Shown here: positions 12,669 to 21,983 of the stretch, one piece after another
Numbering within the stretch: position 1 is the first letter of the stretch
How the letters are laid out: every line of letters starts with the position of its first letter
Assembly (NCBI GenBank): GCA_030765065.1
Contig: CM060990.1
Location: 415,223,198-415,287,197, forward strand
DNA: 64,000 bases
Source: Deroplatys truncata
Taxonomy: Eukaryota; Arthropoda; Insecta; Mantodea; Mantidae
Reading direction: 5' to 3'
Program-made: the position numbers and the translations under genes
The notes under the pieces: model-generated
What the model was told of the DNA's origin: nothing
Databases searched by the model: none
The model's input: the letters and a program-made list of their open reading frames with translations, nothing else

Positions 12669-13255
12669 TGTAATAAAAGTATATAACGTATGCCACAAGC
12701 TGTAATTAAAATATTTTTTCGTAGTCCTTTATAAAGTGAATCAGTGTTAAGAAATGTGGTCTTCTACACAGGGAGGCTTCATATCACAGCGTCACATTGC
12801 CAAATCCCACGTCAAGAGGTCTAAGATTTGGAGTTGTACATGAATGTGTGTACTTGTATGTGTGTGTGTCTACATGTATATATGTACATATATGTGCGTT
12901 TCCACTCGTATGTGTATGTTCTTGTAAGGAAATATTGTCTAACATTGTTCTACAGCCTTATTAACTGTATGTAACTATTTGTTGCCAAGATCCAACACCT
13001 TAAGTACTTGTCTTCTGATTTGCATAAATAGTCCTGCTAACAGCAAGTGCGACTCACACCAAGAGAGATCTACAGGATACTGCATCTGTTCGTGTAATAA
13101 ATCTTCTTCTATTCTTCTTTCCTAGTCCTAGTCTCTGAAGCCACCCAAAAACCTCCTGTTGTCCTTGAGTACGACCTAGTTCGACTCTTTACCAACGACT
13201 ATCCTTAGCAATTAATGTCTTAAGGATGTCAATCCAGGTAGCTGAGAGCATGACA
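12669..13255 (+). repeat. 5' LTR of the Gypsy-like element
   Basis: It starts TGTAATAAAAG and ends GAGAGCATGACA. It contains a TATA-like CATAAATAG region near 13023 and an AATAAATC polyadenylation-type site near 13100. It aligns along its length with the second LTR once the SINE and piggyBac there are removed. A TGG-initial primer-binding-site candidate (TGGTGGTAGCGCGG) begins at 13256; I cannot assign the primer tRNA. The 365-bp leader to 13620 has no gene. Confidence 0.7.
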
Positions 13256-13620
13256 TGGTGGTAGCGCGGTTGGATAGAGGAGAGGAAATTCACTGGCTTC
13301 TGGATTTTCGCAGCTGACCAGGCCGGAGGGATCGTTACTGTGCTGAGGTGGGACCAAGAATTCCTCGAGGGGACAATGCTTCGGAGGAATCCACAAGGGC
13401 CCATGGTACCTTTTCATCACCAGTTGAACCTAAGTTCGTGGATTGGAGGTCACCACAAGGAGCCGTAGCCGAGCCTGAGGGACGACCTTGCTGTTAAGCG
13501 CATTGCAGCCTGCACTGTGAGCGGTACTTCTACCCTGGAGTGAGCCGACCGGGCTATCACTTGAAGCCAAACTGTGCACCTCCATCCATCCTACATCTTT
13601 AAAAGGTTAGTCCATCAACC

Positions 13621-14460
13621 ATGGCAGAGACCAATGAGGGTGACTATACTTCAGTTGTTGAAGCAATTAAGTTAATTCTTAGACCTTTTGAAGACAACAC
13701 TAAACACTTAAGTGAGTTCATTCAGGGAGCTGAAGCCGCAACCCAAGTAGTACGTCCAAGTAAACAACAGCTTCTCTTAAAATTCATTGAGTCAAAAATT
13801 ACTGGCGATGCAAGAAATAGACTTCTATTTAGAACAGAAAAGGAAACATGGGTTCGAGTTATAGCCATCCTGAAAGAGAACTTCTCAGTAAGACATACAC
13901 TGGTGTTTTATTCGCATCCAAACAAGACATGGTAGAAGATGTACCTCAATAGGGCTCGCGTATTACGTAATAGGAGTGGAGCTTAAGAGATAAGTTAAAA
14001 ATAGATTTAAAAAATTGGAACACAGATATAACACTCGAAATGTCGAATGTGGCTTACAGCTGATAGGAGAATTTTCAAAAGGAGCTTTTAATGCAGGTCT
14101 TAAGGTGATAGAATTAAATATTGTGAAAGCTAAAGGGGAGGAGGAATCGTAAGCTCAATGAGTGTAGACTGCACTAAAAGAGGAAGAAAAAGTAAAATCA
14201 CTAGGGTTTAAAGGGAGCCAAGGTTTTAAAGTGGGAAGTTGGTATGGTGCAGGAATAAAGAAGGATAAGGAGATCCCAAATAAAAAATGAAGTTAATACG
14301 CTACCAGATATCCATGTTTCAGGTGTTAAGGTTCAGAGCATATTGCAGAGGATTACAAGAGAGCCCCAGGATGTGCCAAGTGCAAAGCGCAAAAGAGCAC
14401 GAGACTTGACAAAGTCGGTCGGGAAATAGACAGCAGAGCTGCCTGAGCAGTAGCAAACAG
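13621..14460 (+). pseudogene. gag: Gag polyprotein relic of the Gypsy-like LTR element
   Basis: An ATG at 13621 in CAACCATGG context opens a 104-codon frame (FIQGAEAATQ, then LLLKFIESKITGDARNRL) resembling the capsid region of Gypsy/Ty3-like gag. It ends at a stop at 13933-13935. Later frames continue gag-like sequence and reach a CCHC-type nucleocapsid motif (CFRC...EHIAEDYKRAPGCAKC) near 14315-14380. Stops and frameshifts make it non-functional. Pol was not recognised downstream, probably because of decay and of the elements inserted there. Confidence 0.65.
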
Positions 14461-14711
14461 CTTGATGTAGTGGCTGCAAAATAGGATGAGGTGAAAGGGA
14501 CTCTTCTAATAATGGCATAACAACAGGTGACGAAAATATGGCCCAAAACGGGAATATGTGTGTGCGTGTGTGATTCCCGCTTGCAATAAAAGGCTAGCAT
14601 ATTAAACACATCATTAACCCTTATAAAACCTTATTAAAACAAAAAGCCATTTAAACAAATTAGGGCACTAATATCTATTGTCAAGCTTCATCCTCTACAG
14701 GTGTCTTTATA

Positions 14712-15355
14712 CAGGATGGACCACTTAATTTGAGACTGTGCAATATCTCGAAAGCTAAACGTTGCAAAAATAAATGTCTGTAATAAAAGTTAATGGATAT
14801 TATGTGGGAAAGTAAATGCCATTAGTCGTGTTTTGTTCGGAAAATATTATGATGGTAAATTTAGAGTCAATTTCAATTTTTAAGTAGGAAACCACATTTT
14901 GTAAGTTGTTTTCTCCTTAAAAAATGGTTTATAAAAAGCTGTTTATTTTGTGATTAGGAACAAGGAAACCAAATAAAAAATGTTGGTTCCCAATTACAAA
15001 ACGTAGCTTGATCCTAAAATAACCATCCTGGGCGGTCCAACCATTCATTGCGCTTTTCGTACACAGCCATTCAGAATTGTCGCTGTTATTTACGTTGGTG
15101 TAAGAATTACAAAGTGCTTTATACAAATGTTGTTTAGTTCTTTATGAGGAGTGAGGAAACAACATAAAATTGTAAGTTGCAATTTAAACAAACTAAATTG
15201 ACCCGAAAACGATCATCACAACGTCCACCATTTAAAACACGACTAATGGAGTTTACTTTCCCACATAATATCAAGCAACTTTTATTCAACACATTTTTTC
15301 TACAATGCCTAGTTTTGGAGATGCTGTACAGTCTCAACTTAAACGGTCCGTCCTG
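14712..15355. mobile_element. Foldback-like MITE with long terminal inverted repeats
   Basis: The left end CAGGATGGACCACTTAATTT is matched in reverse complement by the right end (CAGGACGGACCGTTTAAGTT read inward), and both are flanked by TA. The inverted arms stay alignable for over 100 bp, through TGATATTATGTGGGAAAGTAA-type sequence and ATTAGTCGTGTTTT. No transposase was seen. The TA flanks suggest a Tc1/mariner-type mobiliser. It lies in the former interior of the LTR element. Confidence 0.75.
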
Positions 15356-16514
15356 TATACATACACTTAAAGCCCAGACTAAAGAATTAATGCACTGAAC
15401 CGACTTGAAAGTGAAGTTAAGCTGCGGGAAAATTATATGAAAAGGGCCCAAAAACACGAACTAATTGGCATGCCAATAGTATCCCTATTTAAATCAGGTT
15501 AGTTGTAAGAAAATAGCTGCCATAGTTATAAGCTATAAGCGAGCAGTAACACAGGCGTAAATATAGCAAGCGTAGAACAAATATAATAATGGTATATATA
15601 TTCGCCCACGATGAAATTAATTGCCCATCATATGTACCTTCACTGAATATAGTGTAATTAAAGCTAAAGCAGAAATGGGATAATATTGTACATAGAGCAC
15701 TAAACTCTAAAGTTACAGCGAAACTCGTGAGAAATATGGGCAACTAGCGTATTTTGAAGCTACTCAAAATAAAATGAGGCCCAAAAGGATTTATCGAAAC
15801 CCAAAAGCCAATAATTATCCAAATACCGCTCAAACTTTGGAGCAATGCTGTAATTCTGAACTCCAGCTGTGCACAGTTAGAACGATCTAACTATTCAGCT
15901 TCGGGTGGAAATAAGTTAATGATAGACCAATCCAAGTGGAAGAAGGCCCAATATAATCATTAAACATTAACTTACAATCAGTATAGCAGCAATGAGGTAT
16001 GGTGGCAGCCATAAATACCCATGGATAAATTATAGCAAGTATATAAAGTAGTACTACCAGTCAGAAACAGGTCAGCCATCTACGCAGTATACTATCAAGG
16101 CATTAATGATGGCGCAGACAAAAATGACAATGAATACAATTATTGAAAACGATTATCCTTGCTGAAAAGTAACAAATGTTACACCAGTAACTATATACAC
16201 AGCCAGCAATGTTTCACGTACATGAAAAGGAATATATTATGAGGCCAAAAATCAAATTGGTAAAATTCAAGAACTGTTGGTACTGGGTGGAGGTGAGCAA
16301 TTAATTATCTGCGAATTATAATAATCCTTTAAACCAACGGAAATTTCAGTTGATGACGTAAAGTAAAGTTATAATTATCTACAAGGCAGCAACTACTTAT
16401 ACTTAACATACCAGAATTATATTTGAATCAGTTTACAAGGTTTGATTTTATAAAATATGACAAGGTTATAGTTCAGTCTAATCTAAAACCGATATACTAA
16501 CTCTGTAGCTAAGA
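15356..16514. other. Unassigned AT-rich sequence, probable LTR-element interior
   Basis: It lies between the MITE and the Polinton target duplication. Reading all frames gave no recognisable pol domain. Position suggests decayed internal sequence of the surrounding LTR retrotransposon. Confidence 0.4.
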
Positions 16515-16520
16515 TTCAAT
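16515..16520. repeat. Target site duplication TTCAAT, left
   Basis: The hexamer TTCAAT immediately precedes the element end AGTAGTATAA. It is repeated exactly at 33537-33542, directly after the other end. Six-base duplications are the rule for Polintons. Confidence 0.92.
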
Positions 16521-16671
16521 AGTAGTATAAGTCCCGGATGAGCCAATTGGATTAACGATAATCCTGTCGCTAGGGGCACTAGTGTTGCTAGTGCCGCTGC
16601 GAGCGACGGCGGCAAGTTTGAAAAGCGCCATGAGCGGGAGGATTATCGTTATTGCAATTGGCTCATCCGGG
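16521..16671 (+). repeat. Polinton left terminal inverted repeat (hairpin-forming)
   Basis: It begins AGTAGTATAAGTCCCGG. The two sub-terminal arms, 16533-16571 (CCCGGATGAGCCAATTG onward) and 16633-16671, are themselves inverted copies of each other, so one repeat can fold into a stem with a roughly 60-base loop. It pairs as an inverted copy with 33386-33536, with a small number of mismatches. Confidence 0.93.
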
Positions 16672-16898
16672 ACTGTTTTCTTTATTTATAATTTGAAATA
16701 CAGTACATTGGATAAAGATATGAATACATAGTTTAGATTAACATGATGTATTATTTGCTTAACATATGAATACATAGTTTGAGAATAACATAATGGATTA
16801 TTTGATTACAGGAGATTAACATATGAATACAATAAATGAACAATATAAGAAATATTAGGAGAAAAAAAGCACATTAAAATTCATAGTTTGTTGAGGCG

Positions 16899-17393
16899 CT
16901 AGGACACACAGATTTCGCGCACAACAATGATTTTAAAGTACGTGGTGCACTTTGAGTCCTTGTCATCGCTGCTGCTGCTGCTATCGACGGTAAATTGGTG
17001 GATAGGTTTGGTGATGTAGGTGACGAGCAGGTGAGAGAAACTTTCGTTGACGAACTCGGTGAAGGTTGGTATATAGATGGGGATGGTAAATTCGTTGTAA
17101 TGGCTGGTTGAGAAGCATCCTGTGGATGTGACTTTGTTGGTTAGAGCAGGAATGTTGCTGTTGCCGAGGTATATGATGCATAGTGCGTCTTGTTGATGCT
17201 GGTGCACTTTGGTAGGTACGCATTTGACGTGGACCGCGTGAGCCCCTTGGACGTCGAGTGTGATGGTGACAACTCTGCTGTTGCGGAAATAGGAGTTGGA
17301 GATGCAGAGGATACGGATAGGTGAAGTTGCGTTGAGAATGAGTTGTAGGTTAATATTGTTCCCCACGGGGACGGGATAGGTTTCGTCGGACAT
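16899..17393 (-). CDS. Unassigned Polinton protein (164 aa)
   Basis: Intact frame from an ATG at 17393 that overlaps the stop of the upstream gene as TAATG. I do not recognise a family. The sequence has several alternating hydrophobic beta-like stretches and a Ser-rich acidic patch (SSSSSDDKDS) near the C-terminus, followed by a short hydrophobic end (FKIIVV). There is no signal peptide or clear membrane helix. It is the last gene before the left terminal repeat, probably translated from the same message as the genes upstream. A virion accessory or jelly-roll-like role is possible but unsupported. Confidence 0.6.
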   Translation of the reverse strand: MSDETYPVPVGNNINLQLILNATSPIRILCISNSYFRNSRVVTITLDVQGAHAVHVKCVPTKVHQHQQDALCIIYLGNSNIPALTNKVTSTGCFSTSHYNEFTIPIYIPTFTEFVNESFSHLLVTYITKPIHQFTVDSSSSSDDKDSKCTTYFKIIVVREICVS

Positions 17394-17710
17394 TATTTAG
17401 GGTTATATGGGGAGAACGTGACGACGTGACGTTTGAAACCGCTGCGTAGTTTTTCCTCGCCTGCGTATATGATGCAGAATGAGGCAGAGTTGAGTTTGTT
17501 GATTAGTTCTGGAGAGGCTTTTGCAAATCTTGTTGGTAGGAAAACTTCTGTGTCGTTGTCGAGTTTGGCGACGAGCTTTGTACCGTGAACGGTGTCGATT
17601 GTTTTGACGCCGACGACACGATACGGTACGTGCTGTTCAAGCGTAGATACGCTGAGAGTGTCGGCGCTGCGGGAAAGTTCTTCTAGCTCTTTAAGAGCGT
17701 CCTGTGACAT
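17393..17710 (-). CDS. Small conserved Polinton protein, probable OB-fold/nucleic-acid-binding (105 aa)
   Basis: Starts at an ATG at 17710 inside the end of the preceding frame and stops in a TAATG that starts the next gene. After an N-terminal helix (ALKELEELSRSADTL) comes a compact beta-rich module: YRVVGVKTIDTVHGTKLVAK, DNDTEVFLPTRFAKA and SFCIIYAGEE. This pattern (a V..I..V.T..G..LV..LD segment, then VFLP.R) recurs in short proteins annotated in many arthropod genomes and looks like a small OB-fold, which would suit a single-strand DNA-binding protein in protein-primed replication. That function is inference. Codons for the VFLPTRFAKA region are repeated twice in the non-coding right arm (32275-32322, 32932-32979). 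Confidence 0.65.
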   Translation of the reverse strand: MSQDALKELEELSRSADTLSVSTLEQHVPYRVVGVKTIDTVHGTKLVAKLDNDTEVFLPTRFAKASPELINKLNSASFCIIYAGEEKLRSGFKRHVVTFSPYNPK

Positions 17711-18216
17711 TATAACGGCACAGATGGCAGTTTTTGATAAACGGGGGAGGACCGTCTATATGAGTGGTTTGATGAGGAAGGTTGTAGTGTTGTTTACACC
17801 TGCGATAAGGTGCGCAAACTACCTGTGCGTCTCTGGGAAGTTGGTTCCACACATGGTCGACGTCACTTGGGGGATAGCGTTCAAAGATGTATATGCCGTT
17901 CTGCAGCAGCACTTGGCGTTCCCTGGGCAGTAGCAGGTGGATTCTTCGTCCGTTATCGAGAGCACGATGAAGCAGTTCATGTGGTATTTCTAGCGGAGTA
18001 CCTTCGAAGGAATTGTTGAATTTGCTTGTTGAGTTGATCGAGGTCTTCGTAGAAACCGAGTTGACGCTGCGTGCACAGGCGGGTGAGACGGTGCCTAAGT
18101 TTGCAGCTGCACGCTTGGTGAAAGCAAAACGAGCAGTGGAAGTCTTTACACGTCGGTCCTGGCATTCCCCCACGGCTGGCTAGCACCGAATGAAGGGGAA
18201 AAGAATGCGCGTGCAT
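17691..18216 (-). pseudogene. Unassigned Polinton gene, probably frameshifted
   Basis: Two overlapping minus-strand frames look coding in sequence. The first (ATG at 18216, ending at 17977) has a Cys/His-rich start (CKDFHCSFCF, CSCKLRHRL) and a helical part (LGFYEDLDQLNKQIQQFL). The second is convincing only from about 18010 down to 17691 (IPHELLHRALDNGRRIHLLL, HVWNQLPRD, and CAPYRRCKQHYNLPH with FIKNCHLCRYN). The simplest reading is one zinc-binding protein with a single frameshift near 17990-18015. No family recognised. Its end overlaps the start of the next gene by 20 bp. Confidence 0.5.
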
Positions 18217-18239
18217 AAATATAACCCAACTGCCGGAAG

Positions 18240-18725
18240 CAGGAAATCACTGGTGGGGGAAAAGTTCGTTGGAGATTTACCACATCAGGGGAAGCACTGG
18301 TGGGGGAAAAGTTCGTTGGAGAATTACCACATCAGGGGGAAGCACTGGTGGGGGGAAACGTTCGTTGAAGGTTCACTACATCCGCCGGAAGCGCTTAGCG
18401 ATTATTGCACAACATCCGCAGGAAAAACACTGTGTCCGTTGTTTTAACGGTTTTCGTCTTGGAGGAGAACTCTGTTTTGAACGGTGCTGAACATGCAAAA
18501 GACCACATCAGGGGGAAGCACTGGTGGGGGAAAAGTTCGTTGGAGAATTACCACATCAGGGGAAGCACTGGTGGGGGAAACGTTCGTTGGAGGTTCACTA
18601 CATCCGCCGGAAGCGCTTATCGATTATTGCACAACATCCGCAGGAAAAACACTGTGTCCGTTGATTTAACGGTTTTCGTCTTGGAGGAGAACTCTGTTTT
18701 GAACGGTGCTGAACATGCAAACGCC
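18240..18725. repeat. Nested direct repeat: about 222-bp duplication containing 47-48-bp units
   Basis: A short unit ending in CACTGGTGGGGGAAAAGTTCG, beginning CACATCAGGGG, occurs several times (about 18246, 18292, 18341, 18517, 18564). A larger block running through ATCCGCCGGAAGCGCTTA, ATTATTGCACAACATCCGC and GGAGGAGAACTCTG to GAACATGCAAA is present twice with a period of about 222 bp. The second copy ends within the 3' end of the minus-strand gene at 18666-19139, so the tail of that gene is duplicated. The array lies exactly between two genes. Confidence 0.85.
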
Positions 18726-19139
18726 GTGAATGTGATCGGGTATGATATAGGGTGATTCGCGACCCAAATGCGCCGCTAAGCACGTGCCGTAGCACATGGG
18801 GTTTTCGTTTAACATTTGCTGCATTTTGTCTGTGGAAATGTATTGCTGTTCGTAGAAAACGATGTGTAAACCTCTTGCGGGCACAAATTGGAGCCACTGA
18901 TGTTGTGCGTCTTCTTTATGTGCTTTGAAATGGATATCGTTGAAGTACATGTTAGATAGCACAAAATGAATTTTGGTTTCGCAGCTGTGAACTCTGGCGG
19001 AGACGGATTTTCCGTCGTAGGTGCTGTCGACGAAGCGAAGTGCACAAGGTGTATTTTTATGGGGGTGACCGTCCACCTCGTAGTTTTTAAACACCTTACT
19101 GTCATGGTAGTACACCGACAGGTAATTTCTGTAACCCAT
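18666..19139 (-). CDS. Unassigned Polinton protein (157 aa)
   Basis: Intact frame with ATG at 19139. It contains aromatic and charged segments (NYLSVYYHDSKVFKNYEVDG, CETKIHFVLSNMYFNDIHFK, LHIVFYEQQYIST) without a family I recognise. It ends with FSTVQNRVLLQDENR, encoded by the second copy of the 222-bp repeat. An in-frame-looking alternative N-terminal segment lies in another frame at 19140-19207, so a frameshift near the start is possible. It is in the same orientation as the structural genes. Confidence 0.55.
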   Translation of the reverse strand: MGYRNYLSVYYHDSKVFKNYEVDGHPHKNTPCALRFVDSTYDGKSVSARVHSCETKIHFVLSNMYFNDIHFKAHKEDAQHQWLQFVPARGLHIVFYEQQYISTDKMQQMLNENPMCYGTCLAAHLGRESPYIIPDHIHGVCMFSTVQNRVLLQDENR

Positions 19140-19209
19140 GATGCGGGAGCGAAGGGCGCGAGATGATTGGGTGAGGTGCGGTTGGAACGCCGGTAGAAAT
19201 ACATGCGCA

Positions 19210-20058
19210 CTAAGGACTATTTTGTGAGATGCGCAGTGCGAAATGGGTGTTGAGGAAATGATGAACCTCGAGGAATGTTCTAAAATTGGCGCACCGTATG
19301 TACTTGGTGAACTGCGTGAAATTCATATTATGTAAGGGAACGTTGGAGCCATGGTTGTGAAGCATGTACTTGTGGTGTGCCATGATTTGATTTTGCACGT
19401 CCGTCTCTTCGTTCTTTTTGTGATACATGATGTCGGTAATGATGCGCTGCAGGGCATGCAACACGTGCCATTCTTGTTGGTTGAGCGTAACGGATGCGCC
19501 TTGCGGGTCTTTGAAAACGAGCTTTAGCTTTCCGAACACAAACTTAAACACGATGGTGACGCTGTCGCTGAATTGAAATTCCTGTAGACGTCCCTGTGGG
19601 TCATTCAAGCGTTTGTGAATGATGGGGATGGCTTCGACGAGTTTCTGCCACTGCGAGGAACTCATGACGACTGCGTTGTGCTGTCCACATTTGGCAATGG
19701 TGACGACGAGATGGTGCGGCGGCTGGGGGGAGAATCCCACACTGACGAATTTAGTTTGTTGCGGGTTGAGGAAGTAGATATCCGCCAGAGGACACACAAC
19801 TGCACTGTGTTGGAACTGTGCTGGCGGAGCAGGGCTGTCGGGATGCTGTTGGAGGTCGAAGATGGGTAGTTTCCTTTTTTCCCCGGGTTTTGAGGTGGTC
19901 GGGGTTTGACATCCGGTTATACTGGAACACACAAAACAATAATAATAATGTGAGGGATAGAAAGATAAACGGGATAGAAAAAAGCAAGCTAATACATAGG
20001 TGCGGACCTGCCTGGTCGGCGTGCTGCATGGCAGCATGACTGTAAACGCGTGCTGCAT
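19210..20058 (-). CDS. Unassigned Polinton protein (282 aa, or shorter after splicing)
   Basis: The frame opens at ATG 20058, right behind a TATA/initiator-like site. Residues from about 55 onward look like a genuine globular protein (PIFDLQQHPDSPAPPAQF, VVCPLADIYFLNPQQTKF, FKFVFGKLKLVFKDPQG, a C-terminal His/Phe-rich part). The first 50 residues read through a pyrimidine-rich tract ending TGTTCCAG at 19922, which resembles a 3' splice site, so the N-terminus may come from an upstream exon. If unspliced, the tract would encode a hydrophobic segment (LACFFLSRLSF, YYYCFVCSS). No family recognised. Confidence 0.55.
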   Translation of the reverse strand: MQHAFTVMLPCSTPTRQVRTYVLACFFLSRLSFYPSHYYYCFVCSSITGCQTPTTSKPGEKRKLPIFDLQQHPDSPAPPAQFQHSAVVCPLADIYFLNPQQTKFVSVGFSPQPPHHLVVTIAKCGQHNAVVMSSSQWQKLVEAIPIIHKRLNDPQGRLQEFQFSDSVTIVFKFVFGKLKLVFKDPQGASVTLNQQEWHVLHALQRIITDIMYHKKNEETDVQNQIMAHHKYMLHNHGSNVPLHNMNFTQFTKYIRCANFRTFLEVHHFLNTHFALRISQNSP

Positions 20059-20196
20059 GGTACACTCTGAATGAGGCGAGCGGCACCGTGACGTTGCTTT
20101 TTATATGAGCAGGAGCGTCTTCTGAAAGCACGTGCAAGAGGATGGTTTAGGTTAGATGTGATGAATAGTGACACACACACACACACACGTACTCAC
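19922..20196 (-). other. Candidate spliceosomal intron at the protease 3' end
   Basis: On the minus strand a consensus donor AAG|GTGAGT sits at 20196 near the end of the protease frame, and a pyrimidine-rich acceptor ending TGTTCCAG lies at 19922. Removing these 275 nt would join the protease in phase to a frame that stops at 19751, adding a short tail; a different donor would instead feed the 282-aa frame. The internal TATA-like site lies inside this interval. Based on sites alone. Confidence 0.4.
20065..20105 (-). promoter_or_regulatory. TATA box and initiator candidate
   Basis: Minus-strand TATAAAAAG at 20105-20097 is followed about 30 nt later by CTCATTCAG (around 20072), an arthropod-initiator-like site, and then by the ATG at 20058. 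The spacing fits a core promoter for the genes at 19210-16899. Confidence 0.45.
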
Positions 20197-20700
20197 CTTC
20201 AAGGGTTGACAAGTTTGCTGAGCGTCAGAGCACTTTGCGCGGCATGCGTCTTTGTACGTTTTGCGAATGACGACATCATTATGCGCGTGATTGCTGACGT
20301 GAAATTTTGAGAAGAATTTATGCTTAGGTAAGCCGGAGCAGCGGTGGGTGAGGTAGGCGATGACGTAATGACCGCAAGTGGTGCTGTCGAAACCTTGCAG
20401 CCTTCTGGCGTTGGTGGACCAACGCGTCCCGCAGACCGAATTTAAGAACCGGAGAAAATGGGGCGAAAGCGGTCCTATGCCGTAACTGTCAAAATATTCT
20501 CCATGCGAGTTTTTGTCCACAAAGATGCAAACCCAGTGTTGCCCGGATTTGGTGCTGGGGTCGGTGTTAGCCACTAGCGCCAAGGGAGGCGTTCGAATGC
20601 CGTGAAGTACGGGTAGTTTATCGCAGGGGTAGACGCCTAAAAAGTGAGAGCGCGTAGAGGGGCATGTCGATAGAAACCGTTGAATTTGAAAGGTGTTCAT
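20152..20700 (-). CDS. PRO: Adenain-like cysteine protease (virion maturation protease)
   Basis: ATG at 20700 overlaps the capsid-gene stop as ATGA. The 182-aa frame has the adenovirus protease (C5/Ulp1-like) order: His55 in GQHWVCIFVD, an acidic residue Asp71 in EYFDSYG, Gln102 in LQGFDSTTCGHY and nucleophile Cys109. All four expected catalytic positions are present, so the enzyme looks intact. It would cleave capsid precursors during particle maturation. A splice donor near the C-terminus may replace the low-complexity tail (VCVCV, from a CA repeat). Confidence 0.92.
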   Translation of the reverse strand: MNTFQIQRFLSTCPSTRSHFLGVYPCDKLPVLHGIRTPPLALVANTDPSTKSGQHWVCIFVDKNSHGEYFDSYGIGPLSPHFLRFLNSVCGTRWSTNARRLQGFDSTTCGHYVIAYLTHRCSGLPKHKFFSKFHVSNHAHNDVVIRKTYKDACRAKCSDAQQTCQPLKVSTCVCVCVTIHHI

Positions 20701-21983
20701 GATACCAAAATGGATCGGTTGGCGTCGATTTCGACCGTGCGATGTATTTCCGCTAGCAGCAGCAGTATGACCGGTTCTGTCAATTTATCGGCAAAAACGA
20801 TGCTTATAGAGACGGTTCCGTGGCGCTGACCCGAGATGTGAGACTCGTTAGCGCTCATGTCTGCAGTGAGATCGAAAACCATTATCGTATACCCTTGCGG
20901 GTAGGTTTCTCTGGAGATGGAGTGTCCCTCGTCCTTGAAATGAATGCCTAGGCCATCCTGCAGGGTTTGAAAGCATTGCAAATAGTGTCCCTTTGTAAAG
21001 TCGGGTTGCAGAGGTTGGGAGGGAACGGGTTGCCCGTTCACGTAGAGCTGAAAGAAGTTCATTTTAAAATGTTTCAAGTTTTACGGATTTAAGTTAAAAT
21101 GGCCGGAATAGGCCTTGTCGGTGACCATAGCTACTACCACTCTCTTGGGAACTTGCCCTACGCACACGTCGCTAAACGTCATTGCCCTGGACTCCTTGGG
21201 GATGCTGAGAGCGTGAAAGCTGACGTCCTTGAGATGGTACTTTGCGTTGCCGTTTAAGAGCACGGCCTGGTGCGCGAGCTTTATGGTCGGCGAGGGCCGC
21301 ACCGATTTTAAGCGCAGCGTGGCAGACGCGATGTCGGCGTAACCCTTAAAGGTATCTACGTCGGAAAACAGATAAAACTGGGGAGAGGCGGGATTGAGCT
21401 TGACGGTCATGCTAACGTTGTTCAAAAGCAGCTTATCCTGTCTAAAAAGAGCGTTGGACAGAGGACCGATGAGCTGTACGACGTTGCTCTCTTTGGTAAA
21501 CCCCTGACGCCACTGAAAACCCGCATTGGCGATAAAAGTGTCCATGATGCCTGCCGTGTCCTTTCTCCAGAGGGTGGATTCTAGTTTGGTGTTCATGGCA
21601 TCTTCGGAGTAATTGAGAAGCGTCTCGAGGTAGGTTCTATAGGGGTAACCGGCTTGCGGCATGGAGACGATGACGTTATTGAGGGTTGCCTCCACCTGTT
21701 GAAACAGGGAATTTAAGGCGCTGTTGACCAGAGTGGCGTTAGCGTCAGCGTTTAAGGCCTCTCCTTTGTCATCTACAATGCGCACCATGAGTTCGAGTAC
21801 AACGTAGGTCAAGTCTAGGTAATCGTCCGCATTTCCGGAATAATGAAAGGTGATGGGGGCATTTTTCATTAAAGTGTTTTTAGGGTTTAGGTATAGGAAC
21901 CGTGACTCCTCGATGCTCATCTGAAACGGCACCTCTGTAAAGAGGTCCAGTTCGGAACTCATGTGGACGGCCGCGTCTGCCAT
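20697..21983 (-). pseudogene. MCP: Major capsid protein (double jelly-roll), one in-frame stop
   Basis: ATG at 21983 overlaps the upstream stop as TAATG. The N-terminal part (SSELDLFTEVPFQMSIEESR, FHYSGNADDYLDLTYVVLEL) matches the conserved start of Polinton/adintovirus hexon-like proteins, often annotated F54H12.2-like in arthropods. A TAA at 21083-21081 interrupts codon 301. The same frame continues to 20697 with the conserved C-terminal half (FFQLYVNGQPVPSQPLQPDF, TYPQGYTIMVFDLTADM, AEIHRTVEIDANRSILV). Total length about 428 codons, as expected for the family. The stop looks like a single nonsense substitution; a truncated product of 300 aa would lack the second jelly roll. Confidence 0.88.

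Noticed and set aside
18240..18725. CRISPR-like array
   Set aside because: Units are of unequal length with no unique spacers, the context is eukaryotic, and the larger block is a 222-bp duplication.
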